NCBI GenBank assembly: GCA_964036045.1
Contig: OZ038381.1
Span: 1,932,928 to 1,996,927, forward strand
DNA: 64,000 nt
Direction of reading: 5' to 3'
Source of the DNA: Eutreptiella sp. 'Long Island Sound 2002'
Lineage: Eukaryota; Euglenozoa; Euglenophyceae; Eutreptiales; Eutreptiaceae
Shown: positions 23,901 to 32,800 of the stretch, in pieces
How positions within the stretch are numbered: position 1 is the first letter of the stretch
Layout of the letters: each line of letters opens with the position of its first letter
Program-made: the position numbers and the translations under genes
Notes under the pieces: model-generated
What the model was told of the DNA's origin: nothing
Seen by the model: only the letters and a program-made list of their open reading frames with translations
Databases searched by the model: none

Positions 23901-26658
23901 ATCCTCTCCGGTCCTCCCCGCACCCGCCCCGGTCCACCCGGCATCCTCCCCGGTCCTCCCCGCATCCTCCCTGATCCTCCCCGCATCCTCCCCGATCCTC
24001 CCCGCATCCTCCCCGGTCCTTCCCGATCCTCCCCGGTCCTCCACGCATCCCCCTAGGTCCTCTCCGATCCTCCCCGGTCCTGCCCGCATCCTCCCCGGTC
24101 CACCCGGCATCCTCCCCGATCCTTTCCGCATCCTCCCCGCTCCACCCGGCATCCTCCCCGGTCCTCCCCGCATCCTCCCTGATCCTCCCCGCATCCTCCC
24201 CGATCCTCCCCGCATCCCCCCCGATCCTACCCGCATCCTCCCCGGTCCTCCCCGACCCTCCCCGATCCTCCACGCATCCCCCTAGGTCCTCTCCGATCCT
24301 CCCCGGTCCTCCTCGCATCCTCCCCGGTCCACCCCGCATCCTCCCTGATCCTCCCCGCATCCTCCCCGATCCTCCCCGCATCCTCCCCGGTCCTTTTCGC
24401 ATCCTCCCCGGTCCTCCCAGCATCCTCCCCGATCCTCCCCGCATCCTCCTAGGTCCTCCCCGCATCCTCCTCGTTTCTCCCCACATCCTTCCCGCGTCCT
24501 CCCCGCATGCTCCCCGATCCTCCCCGCATCCTCCCCGGTCCTTCCCGCATCCTCCCTGATCCTCCCCGCATCCTCTCCGGTCCTCCCCGCACCCTCCCCG
24601 ATCCTTCCCGATCCTCCCCGGTCCTCCCCGCATCCCCCCCGGTCCTGACCGCATCCTCCCCGGTCCTCCCCGCATCCTCCCCGATCCTCCCCGCATCCTC
24701 CCCGATCCTCCCTGCATCCTCCCCGATCCTCCCCGCATCCTCTCCGATCCTCCCCGCATCCTCCCCGGTCCTCACCGCATCCTCCCCGGTCCTCCCTGCA
24801 TCCTCCCCGATCCTCCCCGCATCAACCTCGGTCCTCCCCGCATCCTCCACGGTCCTCCCCGCATCCTCCCCGATCCTGCCCTTATCCTCCCCGGTCCTGC
24901 CCGCATCCTCTCCGATCCTCCCCGCATCCTCCCCGGTCCTCCTCGCATCCTCCCCGGTCCTCCCCGCATCCTCCCCGGCCCACCCCACATCCTCCCCGAT
25001 CCTGCCCTTATCCCCCCCGGTCCTCCCTGCATCCTCCCCGATCCTCCCCGCATCAACCTCGGTCCTCCCCGCATCCTCCCTGATCCTGCCCGCATCGTCC
25101 CCGGTCCTCCCCGCATCCTCCCCGGTCCTGCCCGCATCCTCCCCGATCCTGCCCGCATCCTCCCCGGTCCTCCCCGCATCCTCCCCGGTCCTGCCCGCAT
25201 CCTCCCCGATCCTGCCCGCATCCTCTCCGATCCTCCCCGCATCCTCCCCGGTCCTCCCCGCATCCTCCCCGGTCCTCCCCGCATCCTCCCCGGTCCTCCC
25301 CGCATCCTCGCCGATCCTCCCCGCATCCTCCCCGATCCTCCCCGCATCCCCCCCATCCTTCCCGCATCCTCCCTGATCCTCCCCGCATCCGCCCGGATCC
25401 TCCCCGTATCCTCCCAGGTCCTCCCCGCATCCTCTCCGGTCCTCCCCGCATCCTCCCCGATCCTCCCCGCATCCTCCCCGGTCCTCCCCGCATCGTCCCC
25501 GATCCTCCCCGCATCCTCCCCGATCCTCCCCGCATCCCCCCCATCCTTCCCGCATCCTCCCTGATCCTCCCCGCATCCGCCCGGATCCTCCCCGTATCCT
25601 CCCAGGTCCTCCCCGCATCCTCTCCGCTCCTCCCCGCATCCTCCCCGGTCCACCCGGCATCCTCCCCGGTCCTCCCCGCATCGTCCCCGATCCTCCCCGC
25701 ATCCTCCCCGATCCTCACCGCATCCTCCCCGATCCTCCCCGCATCCTCCCCGGTCCTCCCCGATCCTCCCCGGTCCTCCACGCATCCCCCTAGGTCCTCT
25801 CCGATCCTCCCCGGTCCTCCCCGCATCCTCCCCGGTCCACCCGGCATCCTCCCCGATCCTCCCCGCCTCCTCCCTGATCCTCCTCGCATCCTCCTCGGTC
25901 CTTATCGCATCCTCCCCGTCTTCCCCGCATCCTCCCCGATCCTCCCCGCATCCTCCCCGGCCCCCCCCCGCATCCTCCCCGGTCCTCCCCGCATCCTCCC
26001 CGGTCCACCCGGCATCCCCCCCGGTCCTCCCCGCATCCTCCCTGATCCTCCCCGTATCCTCCCCGCATCCTCCCCGATCCTCCCGGCATCCTCCCCGGTC
26101 CTCCCCGAACCTCCCCGGTCCTCCACGCATCCCCCTAGGTCCTCTCTGATCCTCCCCGGTCCTCCCCGATCCTTTTCACATCCCACCCGATCCTCCCCGC
26201 ATCCTCCGCGGTCCTCCCCGCATGCTCCCCGATCCTCCCCGCATCCTCCCCGATCCTCCCCGCATCCTCCCCGCATCCTCTCCGCATCCTCCCCGCATCC
26301 TCCCCGGTCCTCGCCGCATCCTCCCCGATCCTCCCCGGTCCCCCCCGCATCCTCCCCGATCCTCCCCGCATCCTCCCCGCGTCCCCCCCGCATCCTCCCC
26401 GCATCGTCCCCGCATCCTCCGCCATCCTCCCCGCATCCTTCCCGGTCCTCACAGCATCCTCCCCGATCCTCCCCGCATCCTCCCCGATCCTCCCCGCATC
26501 CTCCCCGCATCCTCTCCGGTCCTCTCTGCATCCTTCCTGATCCTCCCCGCATCCATCTGATCCTCCCCGCATCCTCCCCGGCCCACCCCGCATCCTCCCA
26601 GGTCCTCCCCGCATCCTCCCCGGTCCTCCCCGCATCCTCCCCGATCCTCCCCGCATCA

Positions 26659-26735
26659 ATGCAGGGAGGATCGGGGAGGATGCGGGGAGGACCGGGGCGG
26701 ATGCGGCGAGGACCGGGGAGGATGCGGCGAGGACC
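26659..26735 (+). repeat. 77-bp inverted satellite piece
   Basis: The top strand turns G-rich for 77 bp inside C-rich array. It is an exact reverse complement of 30095-30171, 3.4 kb to the right, including the distinctive GGGGCGGATGCGGCGAGG. The flanks are CCCCGCATCA on the left and ACGCATCCTCGCC on the right. Confidence 0.85.
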
Positions 26736-27532
26736 ACGCATCCTCGCCGCATCCTCGCCGGTCCGCCCCGCATCCTTCCCGGTCCTCACCGCATCCTCCC
26801 CAATCGTCCCTGCATCCTCCCCGCATCCTCCCCGGTCCTCCCCGCATCCTCCCCGATCCTGCCCGCATCCATCTGATCCTCCCCGCATCCTCCCCGGTCC
26901 TCCCCGCATCCTCCCCGATCCACCCTGCATCCTCTCCGATCCTCCCCGCATCCTCCCCGGTCCTCCCGGCATCCTCCCCGATCCTCCACGCATCCTTCAC
27001 GGTCCTCCCCGCATCCTCCCTGATCCTCCCCACATCCTTCCCGATCCTCCCCGCATCCTCCCCGATCTTCCCCGCATCCTCCCCGGTCCTCCCCGCATCC
27101 TCCCCGATCCTCCCCGCATCCTCCCGCATCCTCCCCGCATCCTCCTCGGTCCCCCCCGCATCCCCCCAATCCTCCTGCATCCTCCCCGGTCCTCCCCGCA
27201 TCCTCCCCGGTCCTCCCCCCATCCCCCCCCGCTCCTGACCGCATCCTCCTCGATCCTCCCTGCTTCCTCCCCGCATCCTCCCCGCATCCTCCCCGCATCC
27301 TCCCCGCCTCCTGCCCCGATCCTCCCCGCATCCTCCCCGGTCCTCCCCGCATCCCCCCCGGTCCTCCCCGCATCCTGCCCGATCCTCCGTGCATCCTCGC
27401 CGATCCTCCCCGCATCCTCCCCGGTCCTTCCCGCATCGTCCCCGATCCTCCCCGCATCCCCCGCGATCCTCCACGCATCCTCCCCGGTCCTCCCCCCATC
27501 CTCCCCGATCCTCCCCGCATCCTCCCCAATCC
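26736..27532 (-). repeat. Satellite block 2, C-rich on top, left of island 1
   Basis: Continues the array up to the island. From about 26757 it matches, in inverted order, the satellite right of island 2 (32801-33523). Shared rare variants include CATCCATCTGATCC (26868 against about 33400), CCGCCTCCTGCCCCGATCC (27305), CGTGCATCCTCGCC (27389) and CCTCACCGCATCC (26777). Confidence 0.9.
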
Positions 27533-27538
27533 TCGACC

Positions 27539-28480
27539 ATGCAGCCCCGTCTCTACGCCCTGGCCCCCTCCCCAGCAGAAGTGGGCTGCTACCCCTGCCC
27601 CTTTTGCCTCACCTCAGCGCATCATCTCCCCTCGCACATCCGGGATCACTGCGCCTACGCCTGCGCGACCCTCATCCGAGCGGCCAGCGTCCTATGGACC
27701 AGCTCGTATGACCTACGCGCCACTGAACTAATCGGGGTGACGCCCTTGCAGCTCACGGCGTGGATGACCGGCGATGGAATCACCCTGTGCGACCCCCGCA
27801 CCTCCATAGCCTTCGGTGTTCAGTTTGGCACGTCAATCCCAGTACCCAGTCAAGCTATGCAGACTGCGGTGGTGTATTCAGTGGCAGGCCTCTGGCACGT
27901 TCGGTCTCCTCCCGGTCAACCCCCAGCTATTGGCCCAGAAGACCAGTCGTCCCTCATGCGCCGTCTCTCCAGCATCACAGGCCCACTACGACCCAGACAG
28001 ACGCTGCCCGAGGTGCTACGGGCCATCCCCCACACCATCTCAGCACGCCCTGTTGCGTGGAGGACGCCGACATATCCAGACTGTCACACTCGCGTCATCC
28101 TCGATCCATCTGAACAACTCCCCATAGATCAAAGCTTCCTTCTGACCTTTGTCATGCGACTCCTGCCTTGGAGTGGGCTGTACCTTGCCAACGCACCAGC
28201 GCTCGCCCTTCCGGCGCCCTCGCTCACCCCTGATGAGCTATATATCGTCTATGCACTGGGGGCCTCACCCCAGCAATGGCACCGCCTGCAAGCCCTCACG
28301 ACGGGGTGGTGCCCCCGAGTATATGTCTTGCCCTGCCTATGGAGTGCAGCGACAGAACTATTGGCTTATGCCCCGGTTCGAACTGTCTACACAGGACAGG
28401 ACGCACAGGTCGTCATCACACATGGGGTGCCATGGGACAATCACCCGTTTACAGCGCCGCGCCCTCAGCCATGCGAATGA
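27539..28480 (+). CDS. Hypothetical protein (313 aa) with possible CCHC/C2H2 zinc motif, island copy 1
   Basis: ATG at 27539 lies six bases inside the non-satellite island and the frame ends at TGA 28478-28480. Residues 17-40 hold CPFC followed by SHIRDHC: C-x2-C-x9-H-x4-C, or C-x2-C-x9-H-x3-H if the last His is used. The first resembles the CCHC motif known from some LINE proteins; the second is shorter than a classical C2H2 finger. The rest is Pro/Leu-rich with no catalytic motif I recognise. No signal peptide is seen and no clear membrane segment. The frame stays open upstream into satellite to 27389, so this could be the 3' part of a longer gene whose true start is lost. AATAAA follows the stop by 130 bp. 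An inverted copy at 31856-32797 keeps the full frame. Confidence 0.6.
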   Translation: MQPRLYALAPSPAEVGCYPCPFCLTSAHHLPSHIRDHCAYACATLIRAASVLWTSSYDLRATELIGVTPLQLTAWMTGDGITLCDPRTSIAFGVQFGTSIPVPSQAMQTAVVYSVAGLWHVRSPPGQPPAIGPEDQSSLMRRLSSITGPLRPRQTLPEVLRAIPHTISARPVAWRTPTYPDCHTRVILDPSEQLPIDQSFLLTFVMRLLPWSGLYLANAPALALPAPSLTPDELYIVYALGASPQQWHRLQALTTGWCPRVYVLPCLWSAATELLAYAPVRTVYTGQDAQVVITHGVPWDNHPFTAPRPQPCE

Positions 28481-29072
28481 AATATACATGTCCAATGCCC
28501 GCGTCTTGTGTCAGGGCAGGGAGGTGGCAGGTGAGGACAGGGGGTATGGCAGCACGCTGCCACAGAGAGCGGTGGCCCAGGCTTCGGCGGTGCAGGGACA
28601 TGCACGCCCAATAAACCAAGCACCACTCCACCAGCCTACCAGACACACCACCCCGCCGGCAAACATCCTACGCGCAGGGCAGGAACCACCATACACCCAC
28701 CAGCACACTCCACGACCAAACAACCAGCAAGCGGCGCTACCGTGAAACACCAGCAAACACGCACTCCCCGGGCACAAAGCGGAGACCGCAGCAGGAGCAA
28801 GAACAGGAGAGAAGCGGCACAGCCGCGAAGGGGAGCGTATACAACGGGACAAGGCGCCAGCAAGGTGGATCCCGGCGTGCCTTCCCCGGACCAGCCGCAG
28901 CGCCGTCGTGCGCCGCTAGCGCACGCCTTGCCAGCAGAGCGACGCGACGGGCTGCACCCCTCCCGTCGCTATGGGTGGCTCTGGGTAAAGCCGCGCTCGT
29001 GACCGCCGGCGGCCGCTCTCAACCGGCAATGCGTGAGGTTGCCTCCGAGGTAAGCCAATAGCGTACGGGCAT
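28481..29072 (+). other. Downstream part of island 1, likely 3' untranslated and unknown DNA
   Basis: Unique sequence without satellite monomers. It holds an AATAAA, a GGCAGC-AC-GCTGCC hairpin at 28544-28557 and a GTGCGC-CGCTA-GCGCAC hairpin at 28908-28924. An 86-codon Arg-rich frame (28742-29002) is broken by a stop in the inverted copy and is not called. Confidence 0.5.
28610..28615 (+). promoter_or_regulatory. Candidate polyadenylation signal AATAAA (island 1)
   Basis: Lies 130 bp after the stop of the 313-codon ORF and is kept in the inverted copy (31721-31726, minus strand). A single hexamer is weak evidence alone. Confidence 0.4.
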
Positions 29073-29092
29073 CCTGAACCTGAACCTGAACC
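29073..29092. repeat. CCTGAA hexamer tract at island 1 edge
   Basis: Three CCTGAA units plus CC form the exact boundary between island and satellite. Read on the other strand it is GGTTCA. The inverted island ends in a shorter, diverged version. Confidence 0.75.
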
Positions 29093-30659
29093 GCATCCTC
29101 CCCGATCCTCCCCGCATCCTCCCCGATCCTCTCCGCATCCTCCCCGCATCCTCTCCGCATCCTCCCCGCATCCTCCCCGGTCCTCGCCGCATCCTCCCCG
29201 ATCTTCCCCGCATCCTCCCCGATCCTCCCCGGTCCTCCCCGCATCCTCCCGGATCCTCCCTGCATCCTCCCTGATCCTCTGCGCATCCTCCCCGGTCATC
29301 CCGGCATCCTCCCCGATCCTCCCTGCATCCTCCCCGGTCCTCCCCGCATCCTCCCCGATCCCCCCCGCATCCTCCCCGGTCCTCCCCGCTTCCTCCCCGA
29401 TCCTCGCCGCATCCTCACCGATCATCCCCGCATCCCCCCCGGTCCTCCCCGCATCCTCCCCGATCCTCCCCGCATTCTCCCCCGACCCTTCCTGGTCCTC
29501 CCCGCATCCTCCCCGCATCCTCCCCGCTCCTCCCTGCATCCTTCCCGGTCCTCCCCGCATCCTCCCCGATCCTTTCCGCATCCTCCCCGATCATCCCCGC
29601 ATCCTCCCGGATCCTCTCTGCATCCTCCCCGATCCTCCCCGCATCCTGCCTGGTCCTCGCCGCATCCGCCCCGGTCCTCCCCGCATCCTCCCCGATCCTC
29701 CCTGCATCCTCCCCGATCCTCCCCGCATCCTCCCCGGTCCTCCCCGCATCCGCCCCGGTCCTCCTCGCATCCTCCCCGATCCTCCCTGCATCCTCCCCGA
29801 TCCTCCCCGCATCCTCCCCGGTCCTCCCCGCATCCTCCCCGATCCTCCCCGCATCCTCCCCGGTCCTTTCCGCATCCTCCCCGCATCGTCCACGCATCCT
29901 CGCCGCATCCTCCTTGGTCCGCCCCGCATCCTTCCCGGTCCTCACCGCATCCTCCCCAATCCTCCCCGCATCCTTTCCGCATCCTTCCCGGTCCTCCCCG
30001 CATCCTCCCCGATCCTCCCCGCATCCTCCCCGATCATGCCCGCATCCTCCCCGATCCTCTCCGCATCCTCCCCGATCCTCCCCGAATCCTCCCCGGTCCT
30101 CGCCGCATCCTCCCCGGTCCTCGCCGCATCCGCCCCGGTCCTCCCCGCATCCTCCCCGATCCTCCCTGCATCCTCCCCGATCCTCCCCGCATCCTCCCCG
30201 GTCCTCCCTGCATCCGCCCCGGTCCTCCCCGCATCCTCCCCGATCCTCCCCGCATCCTCCCCGCGTCCTCCCCGCATCGTCCACGCATCCTCGCCGCATC
30301 CTCCCCGGTCCGCCCCGCATCCTTCCCGGTCCTCACCGCATCCTCCCCAATCCTCCCCGCATCCTCCCCGCATCCTCCCCGGTCATCCCCGCATCCTCCC
30401 CGATCCTCCCTGCATCCTCCCCGGTCCTCCCCGCATCCTCCCTGATCCCCCCCGCATCCTCCCCGGTCCTCCCCGCATCCTCCCCGATCCTCCCCGCATC
30501 CTCACCGATCATCCCCGCATCCCCCCCCGGTCCTCCCCGCATCCTCCCCGATCCTCCTCGCATCCTCCCCGCGTCCTCCCCGCATCCTCCCCGCATCCTC
30601 CCCGCTCCTCCCCGCATCCTTCCCGGTCCTCCCCGCATCCTCCCCGATCCTCCCCGCAT
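29093..30659 (-). repeat. Satellite block 3, C-rich on top, between the islands
   Basis: Separates island 1 from the polarity switch. The first 490 bp mirror the satellite next to island 2. About 1 kb in the middle (29580-30659) has no inverted partner in the right arm. It carries internal direct repeats: CGTCCACGCATCCTCGCC at about 29887 and 30277 (390-bp offset), and 29295-29575 resembles 30380-30650. The block ends at GCATGC, where C-rich meets G-rich. Confidence 0.92.
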
Positions 30660-31244
30660 GCAGGGAGGATCAGGGGGGATGCGGGGAGGATGCGGCGAGG
30701 ACCGGGGAGGATGCGGGGAGGATGCGGGGAGGATGCGGAGAGGACGCGGGGAGGATGCGAGGAGGATCGGGGAGGATGCGGGGGTGATCGGGGAGGATGC
30801 GGGGAGGATGCGGGGAGGATGCGGAGAGGACGCGGGGAGGATGCGGGGAGGACCGGGAAGGATGCGGGGAGGAGCGGGGAGGATGCGGGGAGGATCGGGG
30901 AGGATGCGGGGAGGACCGGGGGGGATGCGGGGATGCTCGGTGAGGATGCGGCGAGGATCGGGGAGGAAGCGGGGAGGACCGGGGAGGATGCGGGGGGGAT
31001 CGGGGAGGATGCAGGGAGGACCGGGGAGGATGCAGGGAGGATCGGGGAGGATGCGGGGATGACTGGGGAGGATGCGCAGAGGATCGGGGAGGATGCAGGG
31101 AGGATCCGGGAGGATGCGGGGAGGACCGGGGAGGATCGGGGAGGATGCGGGGAATATCGGGGAGGATGCGGCGAGGACCGGGGAGGATGCGGGGAGGATG
31201 CGGAGAGGATGGGGGAGGATGCGGGGAGGATCGGGCAGGATGCA
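30660..31244 (+). repeat. Satellite block 4, G-rich on top
   Basis: Starts at the polarity switch (GCATGC at 30656-30661) and runs to island 2. Reverse-complemented, most of it matches 29093-29580, including the variants CCCGGATCCTCCCTGCATCC and CCGCTTCCTCCCC. Confidence 0.92.
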
Positions 31245-31263
31245 GTTCGGGTTCAGGTTCAGG
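31245..31263. repeat. GTTCAG tract at island 2 edge
   Basis: GTTCGG, GTTCAG, GTTCAG, G marks the satellite-island junction. It is the inverted counterpart of 29073-29092, with one unit mutated. Confidence 0.7.
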
Positions 31264-31855
31264 ATGGCCGTACGCTATTGGCTTACCTCGGAGGCAGCCT
31301 CACGCCTTGCCGGTTGAGAGCGGCCGCCGGCGGTCACGAGCGCGGCTTTACCCAGAGCCACCCATAGCGACGGGAGGGGTGCAGCCCGTCGCGTCGCTCT
31401 GCTGGCAAGGCGTGCGCTAGCGGCGCACGACGGCGCTGCGGCTGGTCCGGGGAAGGCACGCCGGGATCCACCTTGCTGGCGCCTTATCCCGTTGTATACG
31501 CTCCCCTTCGCGGCTGTGCCGCTTCTCTCCTGTTCTTGCTCCTGCTGCGGTCTCTGCTTTGTGCCCGGGGAGTGCGTGTTTGCTGGTGTTTCACGGTAGC
31601 GCCGCTTGCTGGTTGTTTGGTCGTGGAGTGTGCTGGTGGGTGTATGGTGGTTCCTGCCCTGCTCGTAGGATGTTTGCCGGCGGGGTGGTGTGTCTGGTAG
31701 GCTGGTGGAGTGGTGCTTGGTTTATTGGGCGTGCATGTCCCTGCACCGCCGAAGCCTGGGCCACCGCTCTCTGTGGCAGCGTGCTGCCATACCCCCTGTC
31801 CTCACCTGCCACCTCCCTGCCCTGACACAAGACGCGGGCATTGGACATGTATATT
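31264..31855 (-). other. Downstream part of island 2
   Basis: Inverted counterpart of 28481-29072. By eye it is almost the same sequence. A C-to-T change turns a CAA into a TAA in the 86-codon frame seen in island 1, so that frame is unlikely to be a gene. Confidence 0.5.
31721..31726 (-). promoter_or_regulatory. Candidate polyadenylation signal AATAAA (island 2)
   Basis: TTTATT on the top strand, 129 bp after the minus-strand stop of the ORF at 31856-32797. Same place as in island 1. Confidence 0.4.
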
Positions 31856-32797
31856 TCATTCGCATGGCTGAGGGCGCGGCGCTGTAAACGGGTGATTGTC
31901 CCATGGCACCCCATGTGTGATGACGACCTGTGCGTCTTGTCCTGTGTAGACGTTTCGAACCGGGGCACAAGCCAATAGTTCTGTCGCTGCACTCCATAGG
32001 CAGGGCAAGACATATACTCGGGGGCACCACCCCGTCGTGAGGGCTTGCAGGCGGTGCCATTGCTGGGGTGAGGCCCCCAGTGCACAAACGATATATAGCT
32101 CATCAGGGGTGAGCGAGGGCGCCGGAAGGGCGAGCGCTGGTGCGTTGGCAAGGTACAGCCCACTCCAAGGCAGGAGTCGCATGACAAAGGTCAGAAGGAA
32201 GCTTTGATCTATGGGGAGTTGTTCAGATGGATCGAGGATGACGCGAGTGTGACAATCTGGATATGTCGGCGTCCTCCACGCAACAGGGCGTGCTGAGATG
32301 GTGTGGGGGATGGCCCGTAGCACCTCGGGCAGCGTCTGTCTGGGTCGTAGTGAGCCTGTGATGCTGGAGAGACGGCGCACGAGGGACGACTGGTCTTCTG
32401 GGCCAATAGCTGGGGGTTGACCGGGGGGAGACCGAACGTGCCAGAGGCCTGCCAGTGAGTACACCACTGCAGTCTGCATAGCTTGACTGGGTACTGGGAT
32501 TGATGTGCCAAACTGAACCCCGAAGGCTATGGAGGTGCGGGGGTCGCACAGGGTGATTCCATCGCTGGTCATCCACGCCGTGAGCTGCAAGGGCGTCACC
32601 CCGATTAGTTCAGTGGCGCGTAGGACATACGAGCTGGTCCATAGGACGCTGGCCGCTCGGATGAGGGCCGCGCAGGCGTAGGCGCAGTGATCCCGGATGT
32701 GCGAGGGGAGATGATGCACTGAGGTGAGGCAAAAGGGGCAGGGGTAGCAGCCCACTTCTGCTGGGGAGGGGGCCAGGGCGTAGAGACGGAGCTGCAT
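31856..32797 (-). CDS. Hypothetical protein (313 aa) with possible CCHC/C2H2 zinc motif, island copy 2
   Basis: Minus-strand ATG at 32797-32795, stop at 31858-31856, same length as the plus-strand copy at 27539-28480. The CPFC and SHIRDHC residues are all kept. Aligning by eye I count 20 base differences: 12 in 11 replaced codons (P3L, A27V and two Tyr-to-Cys near the C-terminus among them) and 8 silent. No frameshift or stop has appeared in either copy. The frame is open upstream into the satellite to 32884. Expression, if any, would have to start in satellite DNA, because only three island bases precede the ATG. No family recognised; a transposon-derived protein is one possibility. Confidence 0.58.
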   Translation of the reverse strand: MQLRLYALAPSPAEVGCYPCPFCLTSVHHLPSHIRDHCAYACAALIRAASVLWTSSYVLRATELIGVTPLQLTAWMTSDGITLCDPRTSIAFGVQFGTSIPVPSQAMQTAVVYSLAGLWHVRSPPGQPPAIGPEDQSSLVRRLSSITGSLRPRQTLPEVLRAIPHTISARPVAWRTPTYPDCHTRVILDPSEQLPIDQSFLLTFVMRLLPWSGLYLANAPALALPAPSLTPDELYIVCALGASPQQWHRLQALTTGWCPRVYVLPCLWSAATELLACAPVRNVYTGQDAQVVITHGVPWDNHPFTAPRPQPCE

Positions 32798-32800
32798 GGT

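Larger units (their letters stand above)
3434..26658 (-). repeat. Satellite array block 1, C-rich strand on top
   Basis: About 23 kb of monomers CCTCCCCGCAT (11 bp) alternating with CCTCCCCGGT or CCTCCCCGAT (10 bp). Strand is given as minus because the G-rich strand is the complement. The common variants are CCCTGCAT, CCCTGAT, CCCCACAT and CCCCAAT, all single transitions at the CpG. Register slips (two 11-mers or two 10-mers in a row) are frequent. Higher-order structure is visible, including rare markers such as CCTGGCCGCATCC (3541, 4662, 5497) and a CCCCCTAGGTCC marker in six places from 19200 to 26134. Every frame is open over long stretches, so the many predicted proline-rich or Gly-Arg-rich proteins are not annotated. 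Confidence 0.97.
26757..29580 (+). repeat. Left arm of about 2.8-kb inverted repeat
   Basis: The arm consists of satellite, island 1 and satellite. All three parts have inverted counterparts at about 30780-33523. Outer limits were set by shared rare variants, so each is good only to some tens of bases. The left arm carries about 70 bp extra satellite just before the island (27415-27490). Confidence 0.8.

Noticed and set aside
3434-27532. CRISPR array
   Set aside because: Repeats are 10-11 bp and directly abutting, with no unique spacers, leader or cas genes.
28149-28745. 198-codon frame overlapping the end of the 313-codon ORF, present in both islands
   Set aside because: It overlaps a longer ORF in another frame. 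Its survival in both copies is expected at 2% divergence and gives no independent support.
28742-29002. 86-codon Arg-rich frame in island 1
   Set aside because: The inverted copy has TAA in place of a CAA codon, so the frame is not conserved.
29073-29092. Telomere
   Set aside because: Only three hexamer units, internal, and flanked by satellite.
27533-29092. Complete LTR or DNA transposon
   Set aside because: No terminal repeats, target-site duplication, reverse transcriptase or transposase motifs could be seen in the island.
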